A stretch of DNA of 64,000 bases from NCBI GenBank assembly GCA_030427635.1, contig JAUIBA010000001.1, forward strand, positions 248,001 through 312,000. The letters are read 5' to 3'. The translations under genes were made by a program, and so were the position numbers. Under the pieces are notes generated by a model. The model saw only the letters and a program-made list of their open reading frames with translations. It did not search any database and had not been told where the DNA came from. The stretch is from Bacteroidia bacterium. Lineage in GTDB: Bacteria; Bacteroidota; Bacteroidia; Chitinophagales; Chitinophagaceae. Position 1 is the first letter of the stretch; each line of letters opens with the position of its first letter. Shown piece after piece: positions 28,117-36,747 of the stretch.

Positions 28117-28704
28117 ATGAACATGAGGAGTATATTAGCAATATTCACAGCAATATTATTCAGTTTTTCAGCTCTGGCGCAGGGCGATGGCCTGGAGTGG
28201 CATACAGACCTGATGAAGGTAAATGAGATTTCTCAGAAAACCGGTAAGCCCATATTCGGGTTCTTTACCGGTAGCGACTGGTGTGGATGGTGTCATAAGC
28301 TGGAGCACGATGTTTTTGCAAAACCTGCATTTGTAAAGTGGGCCAAAGAAAATGTAGTGCTGCTGGAGCTGGACTTTCCCCGCAGAAAACAGCTGCCACC
28401 AGAGCTGGTACAGCAGAACAACAGCCTGCAGCAGGCATTTCAGGTACAGGGATATCCTACTATATGGTACTTTTCTGTAACTCCTGACCCTGCCACGGGT
28501 AAGATGAACATTAATGCCTATGGCAATCAGGGATATCCTGCCGGAGCGCCTAATGGCCGTGAGGATGAGGTGTTTCTTGCTGCTGCCAACGATATACTGG
28601 CAAAAGCAAAAGCTGATTTGAGTAACAAAAAAGCTGCGGCACAGCCTGCATCTACTACTGCTAAAACAAGCAGCACTACTAAGGCAAAGACCAAAAAGAA
28701 ATAG
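28117..28704 (+). CDS. Exported thioredoxin-like protein
   Basis: A 195-residue protein with a signal peptide (residues 1-21, ending ALAQ) and a thioredoxin-like fold. The active-site motif is SDWCGWCHKLEHDVF, and QGYPTIWYF supplies the cis-proline loop. The tail (about residues 165-195) is rich in Lys, Ala and Thr and looks disordered. It probably acts as a periplasmic thiol oxidoreductase or disulfide reductase; the substrate is unknown. It is monocistronic and ends at a strong hairpin. Confidence 0.85.
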   Translation: MNMRSILAIFTAILFSFSALAQGDGLEWHTDLMKVNEISQKTGKPIFGFFTGSDWCGWCHKLEHDVFAKPAFVKWAKENVVLLELDFPRRKQLPPELVQQNNSLQQAFQVQGYPTIWYFSVTPDPATGKMNINAYGNQGYPAGAPNGREDEVFLAAANDILAKAKADLSNKKAAAQPASTTAKTSSTTKAKTKKK

Positions 28705-28735
28705 GTAGCATATTGAAACCTATGGTATATAACAT

Positions 28736-28769
28736 GAAGCGGCCATCAGATGAGTCTGATGGCCGCTTC
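28736..28769. terminator. Bidirectional terminator between thioredoxin-like gene and asnS
   Basis: Perfect 15-bp arms GAAGCGGCCATCAGA (28736-28750) and TCTGATGGCCGCTTC (28755-28769) around TGAG, between convergent genes. A T-rich stretch follows on the plus strand. Confidence 0.85.
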
Positions 28770-28785
28770 TCATTTTAGTTTCTAC

Positions 28786-30213
28786 TTAGAAATCTGCCTT
28801 GCCGGGAGTGCGTGGGAAAGGTATTACGTCGCGGATGTTGGTCATTCCGGTAACGAATAATACCAGACGCTCAAAACCCAGACCAAAGCCTGCATGTGGT
28901 ACTGTACCAAAACGGCGGGTGTCCAGATACCAGCTCAGTTCTTCGGCAGGTACATGCATCTCTGCCATACGCTTTTCCAGCTTTTCCAGTCGTTCCTCCC
29001 TCTGTGAGCCGCCTACTATTTCTCCTATACCAGGTGCCAGTATATCCATTGCGGCTACCGTTTTGTCATCATCGTTCATACGCATGTAGAACGCTTTGAT
29101 GTCCTTAGGATAGTCGATAACGATTACCGGTTTTTTAAAGTGCTTTTCCACCAGATAGCGCTCATGCTCGCTCTGCAGGTCTATGCCCCATTTTACCTCA
29201 TACTGGAATTTCTTCTTCTTATAAGCAGGAGAGTTAAGCAGAATATCTATGGCCTCGGTATAGGTGATACGCTCAAACTTGTTGTTCAGCACAAATTCCA
29301 GCTTCTCCATCAGCCCCATTTCACTGCGCTCGTTCATTGGCTTCTGCTTTTCCTCGTCGGCCAGGCGCTGCGTAAGGAATTCCAGATCTTCCCTGTTATG
29401 CTCTACAGCATAGCCTATGATGTAGCGGATGAACTCCTCAGCCAGGTCCATATTGTCGGTAATGTCATTGAACGCAACTTCAGGTTCTATCATCCAGAAC
29501 TCTGCCAGGTGGCGGGCTGTATTTGAATTCTCGGCACGGAAAGTAGGGCCGAAGGTATATACCTCGCTGAATGCCATAGCTCCCAGTTCTGCCTCCAGCT
29601 GACCACTTACTGTAAGGTTGGTGCTGCGGGCAAAGAAGTCTTCTTCAAAGTTGATGCTGCCATCCTCTTTGCGCGGTGGATTGTCAAAGGGGAGGGTAGT
29701 GACACGAAACATCTCACCTGCGCCCTCTGCATCAGAAGCGGTAACTATAGGTGTGTGCAGATATACGAATCCACGGTCATTGAAAAATTTATGAATAGCA
29801 TATGCCAGGGTATGGCGCACACGGAATACAGCCCCGAAAGTATTGGTGCGGAAACGCAGATGCGCTATTTCGCGCAGATATTCCAGACTTGGACGGTTCT
29901 TCAGCTGTAGCGGGAACTTATCCGTATCGCACTCGCCCAGTATAGTAATCTGTGCCGCTTTTATCTCTACCCGCTGTCCTTTGCCCTGAGATGCTATGAC
30001 AGTGCCATCCACACTTATGGATGCGCCATTGGTAATCTTCCTTACTACATGCTCATCAGTACCCAGCTCTATAACTACCTGAATATTGGCCATGCAGGAG
30101 CCATCATTAAGGGCAATGAACTGATTATTACGGAATGACCGTACCCAGCCCTTTACGTTTACCTGATAATCTGTGTCTTGTCTGTTTAGTATTTCTTTGA
30201 TTTTAGTACGCAT
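28786..30213 (-). CDS. asnS: Asparaginyl-tRNA synthetase
   Basis: A 475-residue class IIb synthetase that charges tRNA-Asn. It has the N-terminal OB-fold ([20 protein letters not shown]), motif 2 ([21 protein letters not shown]) and motif 3 ([15 protein letters not shown]), and ends in [15 protein letters not shown], which is typical of AsnS. Having AsnS means the cell does not depend solely on the Asp-tRNA-Asn amidotransferase route. Length is normal. Confidence 0.97.
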   Translation of the reverse strand: MRTKIKEILNRQDTDYQVNVKGWVRSFRNNQFIALNDGSCMANIQVVIELGTDEHVVRKITNGASISVDGTVIASQGKGQRVEIKAAQITILGECDTDKFPLQLKNRPSLEYLREIAHLRFRTNTFGAVFRVRHTLAYAIHKFFNDRGFVYLHTPIVTASDAEGAGEMFRVTTLPFDNPPRKEDGSINFEEDFFARSTNLTVSGQLEAELGAMAFSEVYTFGPTFRAENSNTARHLAEFWMIEPEVAFNDITDNMDLAEEFIRYIIGYAVEHNREDLEFLTQRLADEEKQKPMNERSEMGLMEKLEFVLNNKFERITYTEAIDILLNSPAYKKKKFQYEVKWGIDLQSEHERYLVEKHFKKPVIVIDYPKDIKAFYMRMNDDDKTVAAMDILAPGIGEIVGGSQREERLEKLEKRMAEMHVPAEELSWYLDTRRFGTVPHAGFGLGFERLVLFVTGMTNIRDVIPFPRTPGKADF

Positions 30214-30329
30214 ACATATACGTTTTTAGATGCTCCTGCATTGTGAGCGCTGCGAAATTAAAGCAATCCTGGTATGTATCCATCTGTTTGATGACGATAG
30301 TTGTTACCGCAAGGTAAACGTGTATACAG

Positions 30330-30361
30330 TTTGGGCAATATCTGCACTACAGTTATATTTG
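30330..30361 (+). promoter_or_regulatory. Complete Bacteroidota promoter of the SpeD/DUF350 operon
   Basis: TTTG at 30330-30333 and TATATTTG at 30354-30361 are separated by 20 bp, an exact match to the Bacteroidota -33/-7 consensus. Transcription should start near 30367, giving a leader of about 12 nt before the ATG at 30379. Confidence 0.75.
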
Positions 30362-30378
30362 TAAGGTCACATTACCTT

Positions 30379-30732
30379 ATGAACCATTACAATCCCGGCA
30401 GGCATATCGTATCTACCTTCAGGGCCCCGGCCAGTCTTCTCACAGATATGGAAGGGTGCAGGGCCGCTTTCAATGAAATTATATCGCAGCAGCAACTCAC
30501 TAAGGTGGGAGAAGTATATCATTCATTTGAGCAGGGTGGTTTTACGGCAGTGGTATGTCTTACAGAGTCTCATGTCTCTATTCATACCTGGCCGGAATTT
30601 GGCATTGCTACATTTGATGTGTTCCTGTCCAATTTTCAGCAGGATAATACAGCAAAGGCAGAGGCTTTTTTCAGTGCGGTTATAGCTTGTTTTGACGGAG
30701 AGGAAATAAACACACAAAAACTGAACAGGTGA
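30379..30732 (+). CDS. SpeD-like S-adenosylmethionine decarboxylase homologue, Cys-to-Ser variant
   Basis: A 117-residue class 1b AdoMet decarboxylase homologue, a self-cleaving pyruvoyl enzyme. The processing site is intact: TESHVSIHTWPEFG, with the Ser expected to become pyruvoyl (Ser64) and the His five residues on (His69). The third catalytic residue, Cys in the usual DVFTCG, is Ser84 here (DVFLSN). It may still make decarboxylated SAM for the aminopropyltransferase in the same operon, or it may have changed substrate: SpeD homologues acting on arginine or ornithine have been reported. The start at 30379 follows the promoter; the longer frame would begin upstream of it. Confidence 0.85.
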   Translation: MNHYNPGRHIVSTFRAPASLLTDMEGCRAAFNEIISQQQLTKVGEVYHSFEQGGFTAVVCLTESHVSIHTWPEFGIATFDVFLSNFQQDNTAKAEAFFSAVIACFDGEEINTQKLNR

Positions 30733-32048
30733 ATCAGCAGGGGATGACCATATCATATGACGGTAGCCTGAGGAGCGTAGCATGTCCTTCATGCAGTGCA
30801 CTCATACCTGTATATGACCCCAATGGTTGCTATGCCGGTTGCACTAACTGTTTTACATTCTATTCTGCTACGCCGGGTCATGCGTCTCTGGCGCAGGGGT
30901 GGCTCAATGGAAATGATGTACAGAAGATGACTTTTGCGCCTGGTGTTCGCGCCCGGCTGGATAATAAAGAATATGTGGTGACGGGTTTTCTGGAGAAGGA
31001 AGACCCCAGGGAAGATGTGGTGTGGAAAGAATACATGCTCTATAATGAAGCCTCGGCTGAGTATGTGACACTGGCAGAATATAATGGACACTGGATGCTG
31101 ATATGGCCCGACGATGAGCAGAAATACACACTGCGGCAGGGGAGGTCGCTGGAAGGCAGGAAGGCAAAAGAGGTAGTGGAAAAAGGTACTGTTAATGTAT
31201 TCAGACTGTATACCTATTATAAGTTCAGGCTGGTTTCGGGCATGGGGGTGTTTGATGAAGATATAACTGAGCTGAATAATAAAGTTACAGTTACCGAGTA
31301 TGTGGCTGCCCCTGATATAGTTGTAACTGAAAAGTACAAAGGGGATACAAAATGGTACAGAGGACGTTATGTGCGGCAAAAAGAAGTGGCAGAAGCCTTT
31401 AATACTACCATAGATTATCTGCCGCAGCAAAGGGGAGTAGGTATCATAGAGCCACACTGGATAGATGGCATTACACCGGCAATCAATAAGCTAACCCTGG
31501 CATTGTTAGCACTGACCATACTTACATTCATAGCATCGTTTATTGTAAACGAGCCGAAGAATGTACTCAATCAGACCTATCAGACCACAAAGGATACAAG
31601 TGCATGGGGGAGTGATGCCATGCACCCGGTTACCACAGATGCTTTCCATATAAGCAGGGACGGAGCAGTAGATCTTACTGTAAATACGACTATAGATAAT
31701 GACTGGATGGAGCTGACCGTGGAACTGGTAAATGATAAGACAGGGAAGACGTATGAGTTCACGAAGCTGGCTGAATATTATCACGGGACGGATGGTGGCG
31801 AGTCATGGACTGAAGGGGGGACATCTGTATCCGGTGTGTTTTCTACTGTGCCAAAAGGCCTGTATCATGTAAATATATTTCCGTTTGCAGGTGGCACAAG
31901 GTTGTATGAACTGGGGGTGCAGGTAGAAGAGTGTACTACATTACCCTCCAATATGGGCTGGTTTTTGCTGCTGGTGCTGGTAGTATGGATATTTGTGTAT
32001 ATGAAGCAGCATCAGGTAAATGAATTAAGAGGGATTTCAACAATATAA
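30729..32048 (+). CDS. Zinc-ribbon/DUF4178 membrane protein
   Basis: A 439-residue protein. The N-terminus is a zinc ribbon (Cys19, Cys22, Cys38, Cys41: CPSC and CTNC). About residues 70-250 match DUF4178 (GVRARLDNKEYVVTGFLE, DVVWKEYMLYN, WMLIWPDDE). Two membrane helices (about 255-275 and 408-428) enclose a beta-rich segment of about 130 residues, probably periplasmic. The GTG start overlaps the speD stop (GTGA); an ATG at 30744 is the alternative. DUF4178 genes recur beside speD, speE and DUF350. The function is unknown; a membrane scaffold or sensor for polyamine products is a guess. Confidence 0.8.
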   Translation: MNQQGMTISYDGSLRSVACPSCSALIPVYDPNGCYAGCTNCFTFYSATPGHASLAQGWLNGNDVQKMTFAPGVRARLDNKEYVVTGFLEKEDPREDVVWKEYMLYNEASAEYVTLAEYNGHWMLIWPDDEQKYTLRQGRSLEGRKAKEVVEKGTVNVFRLYTYYKFRLVSGMGVFDEDITELNNKVTVTEYVAAPDIVVTEKYKGDTKWYRGRYVRQKEVAEAFNTTIDYLPQQRGVGIIEPHWIDGITPAINKLTLALLALTILTFIASFIVNEPKNVLNQTYQTTKDTSAWGSDAMHPVTTDAFHISRDGAVDLTVNTTIDNDWMELTVELVNDKTGKTYEFTKLAEYYHGTDGGESWTEGGTSVSGVFSTVPKGLYHVNIFPFAGGTRLYELGVQVEECTTLPSNMGWFLLLVLVVWIFVYMKQHQVNELRGISTI

Positions 32049-32051
32049 TAT

Positions 32052-32234
32052 ATGCAGCTTCTGAAACATATATGGCCAGCCCGGTGGTATGCAGCAGTAA
32101 TGCTGGTGCTGTTTGGCGGTTTTGCATGGGCTACGTTCACCGGATACAAATTGTCGTCCGATGATAATGATGTAAAGAATATAGACCGGCTACAGCGAAA
32201 GAATCATGGTCACAGTCACTATTATCATAAATAA
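32052..32234 (+). CDS. Small single-pass membrane protein with His-rich tail
   Basis: A 60-residue protein with one membrane helix (about residues 13-31, YAAVMLVLFGGFAWATFTG), a polar segment and a tail ending HGHSHYYHK. It is unrecognised. It lies 3 bp after the DUF4178 gene and 9 bp before DUF350, so it is a genuine member of the operon rather than a chance frame. The histidine tail could bind a metal ion. Confidence 0.65.
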   Translation: MQLLKHIWPARWYAAVMLVLFGGFAWATFTGYKLSSDDNDVKNIDRLQRKNHGHSHYYHK

Positions 32235-32243
32235 CTAAACAGC

Positions 32244-32459
32244 ATGTCAATGATAAACATGAAATATATCATAGCATCGGCAGCATATTCCCTGCTGGGC
32301 ATATTTATACTGCTTCTCTGCTTTGTAATAGTAGAGAAGATATCGCCGGAGAACCTGTGGAAGGAGATTGTGGAAAAACAGAATAAGGCGCTGGCTATAA
32401 TGGCAGCAGGGTTTATGATAGCCATGGCGCTGATAATCAGCTCGGCAATTCATGGATAG
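32244..32459 (+). CDS. DUF350 inner membrane protein
   Basis: A 71-residue protein with two membrane helices (residues 8-28 and 47-67) and the DUF350 core KEIVEKQNKALAIMAAGFMIAMALII, as a single repeat unit. DUF350 includes E. coli YjfL, found with glutathionylspermidine-synthetase-like genes. Its molecular activity is not established. It overlaps the aminopropyltransferase gene by 8 bp. Confidence 0.82.
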   Translation: MSMINMKYIIASAAYSLLGIFILLLCFVIVEKISPENLWKEIVEKQNKALAIMAAGFMIAMALIISSAIHG

Positions 32460-33993
32460 TACTTCCGGCAGCCAGCAGCAATCACTGAACCGGAGTCACA
32501 GATTACTACTGTTTTCTGTCTTCGTAATAGCTACCTGCGGGCTTATATATGAGCTGGTGGCCGGCACTATGGCCAGTTATCTGCTGGGCGACTCTGTAAC
32601 ACAGTTCTCTACTGTTATAGGTGCCTATCTGTTTTCTATGGGTATTGGCTCGTGGCTGTCAGGGAAGGTAGATGGAGACCTTTTCCGGTGGTTTATTCTA
32701 ATAGAAATACTGGTAGGAGTGGTGGGTGGCTGCAGCGCACCTGTTATGTTTCTGCTCTTTGAGCATGTTACTTCTTTTCGCGTGGTGCTGTATGCATTTG
32801 TAGCGCTTACCGGTATACTGGTAGGGCTGGAAATACCCATTCTTATGCGCATTATGAATGCCGGAGTGGAGTTCCGGCACTTGGTAGCCCGTGTATTTAC
32901 ATTTGATTATATAGGGGCATTGCTGGCCTCACTTATATTTCCCCTGCTGCTGATACCATATCTGGGGTTAATACGTACATCGCTTGTCTTTGGCCTGTTC
33001 AATGTGGGGGTGGCGGTATATATATTGTATAGTTTCAGGGAAACAGTAAGATACCGCAGACGTATGGCAACACTGGTAGCCGGGGGCAGTCTGGTGCTGG
33101 TGGCAGGATTTGTATTTGCCGAAAGGATAATGTCTTACTCCGAAACTCTTGCTTTTCAGGACAAGGTTATTTACAGTAAGAGTACTCCATACCAGCGTAT
33201 AGTACTGACGCGTAACAATCGTGAACTTCGTTTATTCCTGAATGGTAACTTACAGTTTTCGTCGGCCGATGAGTACCGGTATCATGAGGCATTGGTACAC
33301 CCTGCCATGCAGGCGGTGCCGGCTGCTGCCAGAGTGCTGATACTGGGTGGCGGTGATGGGCTGGCAGTGCGGGAGCTGCTACGGTACCCGGCTCTGAAGT
33401 CAGTAACACTGGTAGATCTGGACCCCGCCATGACGCAGATGTTCAGCAATAGTGAAATGCTGCTGCAGCTAAACAAACGGTCGCTACTTTCTGATAAGGT
33501 GCATGTGGTAAACACAGATGCATTCAATTATGTGCGTACAGACAGTAGCCTGTATGATGTGATAATAGTGGACTTTCCTGACCCCTCAAACTATTCTATA
33601 GGTAAGCTGTACACAGTAAAGTTCTATGAAGAAGTGAGCAGGCTGCTGCAGGAGCGTGGTATCATGGTCATACAGTCCACATCGCCACTGGTAGCACGGC
33701 GCTCGTTCTGGTGCATTGCACACTCACTGGAGGCTGTAGGTTTTACAACAGTGCCCTATCATGTATATGTGCCATCCTTTGGCGAATGGGGATATGTAAT
33801 GGCTATGAAAGGGCATCTGTGGCACCCGGAGGGCACACTGCCTGATGGGCTCAGATACATAAACCGTAACGTCATGAAAACCATGACCAGCTTTCCACCG
33901 GATATGGCGGAAGTGCCTACCGATATTAATAAGCTGAATAACCAGGTACTGGTAAATTACTTTGAAGAAGAGTGGGCGCCATATGAACACTGA
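32452..33993 (+). CDS. Membrane-fused polyamine aminopropyltransferase (SpeE-like)
   Basis: A 513-residue fusion. The first ~220 residues form about seven membrane helices (for example LLLFSVFVIATCGLIYELVAG and ALLASLIFPLLLIPYLGLI). The C-terminal ~290 residues are a spermidine synthase domain: polyamine-binding LFLNGNLQFSSADEYRYHE, SAM-binding LILGGGDGLAVRELL and VTLVDLDP, and the catalytic region IIVDFPDPSNYSIGKLYT. It should transfer an aminopropyl group from decarboxylated SAM to an amine at the inner face of the membrane. It is flanked by overlaps of 8 bp (DUF350) and 11 bp (FAD protein). Confidence 0.88.
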   Translation: MDSTSGSQQQSLNRSHRLLLFSVFVIATCGLIYELVAGTMASYLLGDSVTQFSTVIGAYLFSMGIGSWLSGKVDGDLFRWFILIEILVGVVGGCSAPVMFLLFEHVTSFRVVLYAFVALTGILVGLEIPILMRIMNAGVEFRHLVARVFTFDYIGALLASLIFPLLLIPYLGLIRTSLVFGLFNVGVAVYILYSFRETVRYRRRMATLVAGGSLVLVAGFVFAERIMSYSETLAFQDKVIYSKSTPYQRIVLTRNNRELRLFLNGNLQFSSADEYRYHEALVHPAMQAVPAAARVLILGGGDGLAVRELLRYPALKSVTLVDLDPAMTQMFSNSEMLLQLNKRSLLSDKVHVVNTDAFNYVRTDSSLYDVIIVDFPDPSNYSIGKLYTVKFYEEVSRLLQERGIMVIQSTSPLVARRSFWCIAHSLEAVGFTTVPYHVYVPSFGEWGYVMAMKGHLWHPEGTLPDGLRYINRNVMKTMTSFPPDMAEVPTDINKLNNQVLVNYFEEEWAPYEH

Positions 33994-35608
33994 CCGGCCT
34001 GAAATGCCCTCGCGGCGGGAATGGCTGCGGCTGCTGGCAGGTGTGCCGCTGGCGGCGGTAGCTGCCTGTAGTAGTAAAAATCCATATAGTCATATAACGG
34101 GTGGCATAGCAGGTGCTAATCATAAAGTGGGCCATCTGCTGCGCGATGGTGCAGCAATACCCGCACCTGATGAATATATGGAGCGGGAAATAGTGATAGC
34201 AGGTGCCGGAGTTTCAGGACTATCTGCCGCCCGGTGGCTGGACCGTAAAGGTCATAACGATATATTGCTGCTGGAAATGGGGGAACGTACAGGCGGTAAT
34301 GCCGTATGGGGGCAGAATAAGGCTTCTGCATATCCGTGGGGGGCACACTACCTGCCTGTACCCGATGCGGCAGATGAGGAACTGGCTGCATTTCTACAGG
34401 CTGCCGGCGTTATAACCGGTTACAGAAACGGATTGCCGGTGTTTAATGAGTACCATCTCTGTCACGACCCGGAAGAAAGATTATTTATTCACGGGCACTG
34501 GCAGGAAGGACTACTGCCACACTTTGGGGTGCCTGGGCCGGACAGGCAGCAGATAGCCGGCTTTATGCAGCATGTAGCCGCGCTGAAAGAGGAAAAAGGG
34601 ACTGATGGGAAATATGCATTTTCCATTCCACTGGATACTTCCTCTGCCGATGAGCGCTGGCGGATTCTTGATACTATCACATTTGCACAATACCTGAAAG
34701 AACGGGGTTATACGTCGGCCTATTTGCTTTGGTATCTTAACTATTGCTGTAAGGACGATTATGGTATGGGTATAGAGCATACATCAGCATGGGCCGGACT
34801 GCATTACTTTGCCGCCCGGCGCGGACGGGCAGCAAATGCCGACCATTCATCTATACTTACATGGCCACAGGGTAATGGTTTTCTGGCAGATGCATTAAGG
34901 GCACAGTGTGGTAATGCTGAGATAAAGACAGGTGTACTGCTGTACCGTGTTCTCCCACACTTAGATTATGTGGAACTGCATTGCCTGATGCCTGATACAG
35001 GGAAAAGCTTTGGAATAAGAGCAAAGAAGGTATTGCTGTCATCGCCCCGGTATGTAAATAAACATCTGCTGGCAGGTGATATCAGCAATCGTATATCCGG
35101 GCAGGCATCCTATGCTCCCTGGGTGGTAGCCAATATTACCTTCTCATCTCTGCCCCAGGGTAGAGGTACTGCGTTATGCTGGGACAATGTAATATATGGC
35201 AGGGACTCAGTAGGCTATGTTTATGCCAATCATCAGAGCCTCACACCACCCGTAGGAAAGGGGGTAATAACCTGGTATCTCCCTATACAGGCAGGGAGTG
35301 ACAAAGATGCCCGGATGCAGGTCTATAAACGTTCATGGAATGACTGGGTAAAAGTGATAATGGAAGACCTATCCATAGCTCACCGGGATATACACAGGTT
35401 TGTAGAGAATATAGATGTGTGGGTATGGGGGCATGGTATGATACAGCCTGTGCCGGGTTATATATGGGGCAGGGAACGGACAGCAGCAATGAGGCCGGTA
35501 AACGACAGGATTTTCTTTGCTCACTCTGACCTTAGTGGTATATCTATCTTTGAAGAAGCTTTTCATCAGGGTATAAGGGCAGCAAAAGAGCTGTCGGGAA
35601 TGTCATGA
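33983..35608 (+). CDS. Tat-type lipoprotein FAD-dependent amine oxidase-like protein
   Basis: A 541-residue flavoprotein of the NAD(P)-binding/amine oxidase superfamily. The N-terminus has a twin-arginine motif (SRREWLRLLAG) and a possible lipobox ending at Cys29 (AVAAC), so it may be folded with FAD inside and exported. The dinucleotide-binding motif is IVIAGAGVSGLSAARWLDRK, with the acidic residue in ILLLEMGERTGGNA, and a C-terminal FAD contact region (FFAHSDLSGISIFEEAFHQG). The start at 33983 overlaps the speE stop by 11 bp. Oxidation of the locally made polyamine in the periplasm is an inference. Confidence 0.82.
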   Translation: MNTDRPEMPSRREWLRLLAGVPLAAVAACSSKNPYSHITGGIAGANHKVGHLLRDGAAIPAPDEYMEREIVIAGAGVSGLSAARWLDRKGHNDILLLEMGERTGGNAVWGQNKASAYPWGAHYLPVPDAADEELAAFLQAAGVITGYRNGLPVFNEYHLCHDPEERLFIHGHWQEGLLPHFGVPGPDRQQIAGFMQHVAALKEEKGTDGKYAFSIPLDTSSADERWRILDTITFAQYLKERGYTSAYLLWYLNYCCKDDYGMGIEHTSAWAGLHYFAARRGRAANADHSSILTWPQGNGFLADALRAQCGNAEIKTGVLLYRVLPHLDYVELHCLMPDTGKSFGIRAKKVLLSSPRYVNKHLLAGDISNRISGQASYAPWVVANITFSSLPQGRGTALCWDNVIYGRDSVGYVYANHQSLTPPVGKGVITWYLPIQAGSDKDARMQVYKRSWNDWVKVIMEDLSIAHRDIHRFVENIDVWVWGHGMIQPVPGYIWGRERTAAMRPVNDRIFFAHSDLSGISIFEEAFHQGIRAAKELSGMS

Positions 35609-36663
35609 CAGACGATGTAGCACATAACAGACAACCATGGTTGCGTAGTGCCGGATTTGATACAGTGTTTATACTGTTGCCTCCGGTGCTGGCGCTCGCT
35701 GTTTGTATATTATTACCTGCACAGTACCTGCATAGTGATGCGATGCCGCTTGCAGCCTGGGTGCTGCTGGTACTGCTCATAGATGTAGCGCATGTGTACA
35801 GTACACTGTTCAGAACTTACTTCAACAAAGCGCGTATGCACCGGCACAGAACATTGTATCTGGCTGTGCCTCTGGGTTGTTTCATTGTGGGGGCTTTACT
35901 CTATTCTGTAGGTGCATGGCTTTTCTGGCGGGTGATAGCCTACCTGGCTGTGTTTCACTTTATAAGGCAGCAATATGGATTTCTGAAGCTCTATACACGA
36001 AAGGACAACAGGCCCCGCTGGAAGGCATATGCCGATACCGCTATGATATACAGCGCTACACTATACCCCATAGTGTACTGGCATTGCAGCCCCGGGCGCA
36101 ACTTTGACTGGTTTGTACAGGGCGACTTTCTGATAGCAGACCTTACCGGGCTGAAACAGGCAGCAGGTATGCTTTATGTGCTGGTGGTATCAGTATGGCT
36201 GGTATCGGAAGCAGCACTGATATTCAGGATAGGTAAAGCAAACCTTCCTAAAATATTCCTCATTACGGGTACTGCGTTGTCATGGTACTTTGGGATTGTA
36301 TATTTCAATGGCGATATGGCATTTACTCTTCTCAATGTAGTAGCTCACGGTATTCCCTATATGGCGCTGATATGGATACGGGATGTAGATAAGCCCCGCA
36401 CCGATACTCCTGTGCGCAAACGCAGACGTATAGCATTTCAGGTTGTTTTCTTTCTTATTACCATTGCCGGCCTCGCTTATCTGGAGGAAGGCTTGTGGGA
36501 CGGGCTGGTATGGAGAGAGCGGGAAAGTGTGTTCAGTCTATTCTCTGTACTGCCTGTAGTAACATCGCACGATGTGCTGGCCATACTGGTGCCCCTGCTG
36601 TCCCTGCCGCAAACCACGCACTACGTGCTGGATGGTTTTATATGGAAACGTAGTCATTTATAA
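35605..36663 (+). CDS. Multi-spanning membrane protein with conserved-looking histidines
   Basis: A 352-residue protein with about eight membrane helices and no family I can name. Histidines sit in or next to helices within distinctive contexts: DVAHVYST (His63), FHFIRQQYG (His118), VAHGIPYM (His248) and TTHYVLDGFIWK (His339). This spacing recalls, but does not match, membrane di-iron enzymes such as desaturases. It overlaps the FAD gene by four bases (ATGA) and ends the operon. A membrane oxidoreductase or transporter for the polyamine product are both possible. Confidence 0.75.
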   Translation: MTDDVAHNRQPWLRSAGFDTVFILLPPVLALAVCILLPAQYLHSDAMPLAAWVLLVLLIDVAHVYSTLFRTYFNKARMHRHRTLYLAVPLGCFIVGALLYSVGAWLFWRVIAYLAVFHFIRQQYGFLKLYTRKDNRPRWKAYADTAMIYSATLYPIVYWHCSPGRNFDWFVQGDFLIADLTGLKQAAGMLYVLVVSVWLVSEAALIFRIGKANLPKIFLITGTALSWYFGIVYFNGDMAFTLLNVVAHGIPYMALIWIRDVDKPRTDTPVRKRRRIAFQVVFFLITIAGLAYLEEGLWDGLVWRERESVFSLFSVLPVVTSHDVLAILVPLLSLPQTTHYVLDGFIWKRSHL

Positions 36664-36733
36664 TTCCGGAAACTTTTCCCGAATTCGTCAATGGTTTTTC
36701 CCGCTTTCAAAAACCGGAAGGAAAAGTGGCGTA

Positions 36734-36741
36734 TACCTTTG
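36734..36741 (+). promoter_or_regulatory. -7 box upstream of the structured leader
   Basis: TACCTTTG followed by CGCC, an exact TAnnTTTG match. Transcription would start near 36748, giving a leader of about 250 nt before the HmuY gene. Confidence 0.6.
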
Positions 36742-36747
36742 CGCCAT

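Noticed and set aside
30301-30378. N-terminal extension of the SpeD-like protein
   Set aside because: It spans the -33 and -7 promoter elements and has no family similarity; the ATG at 30379 fits.
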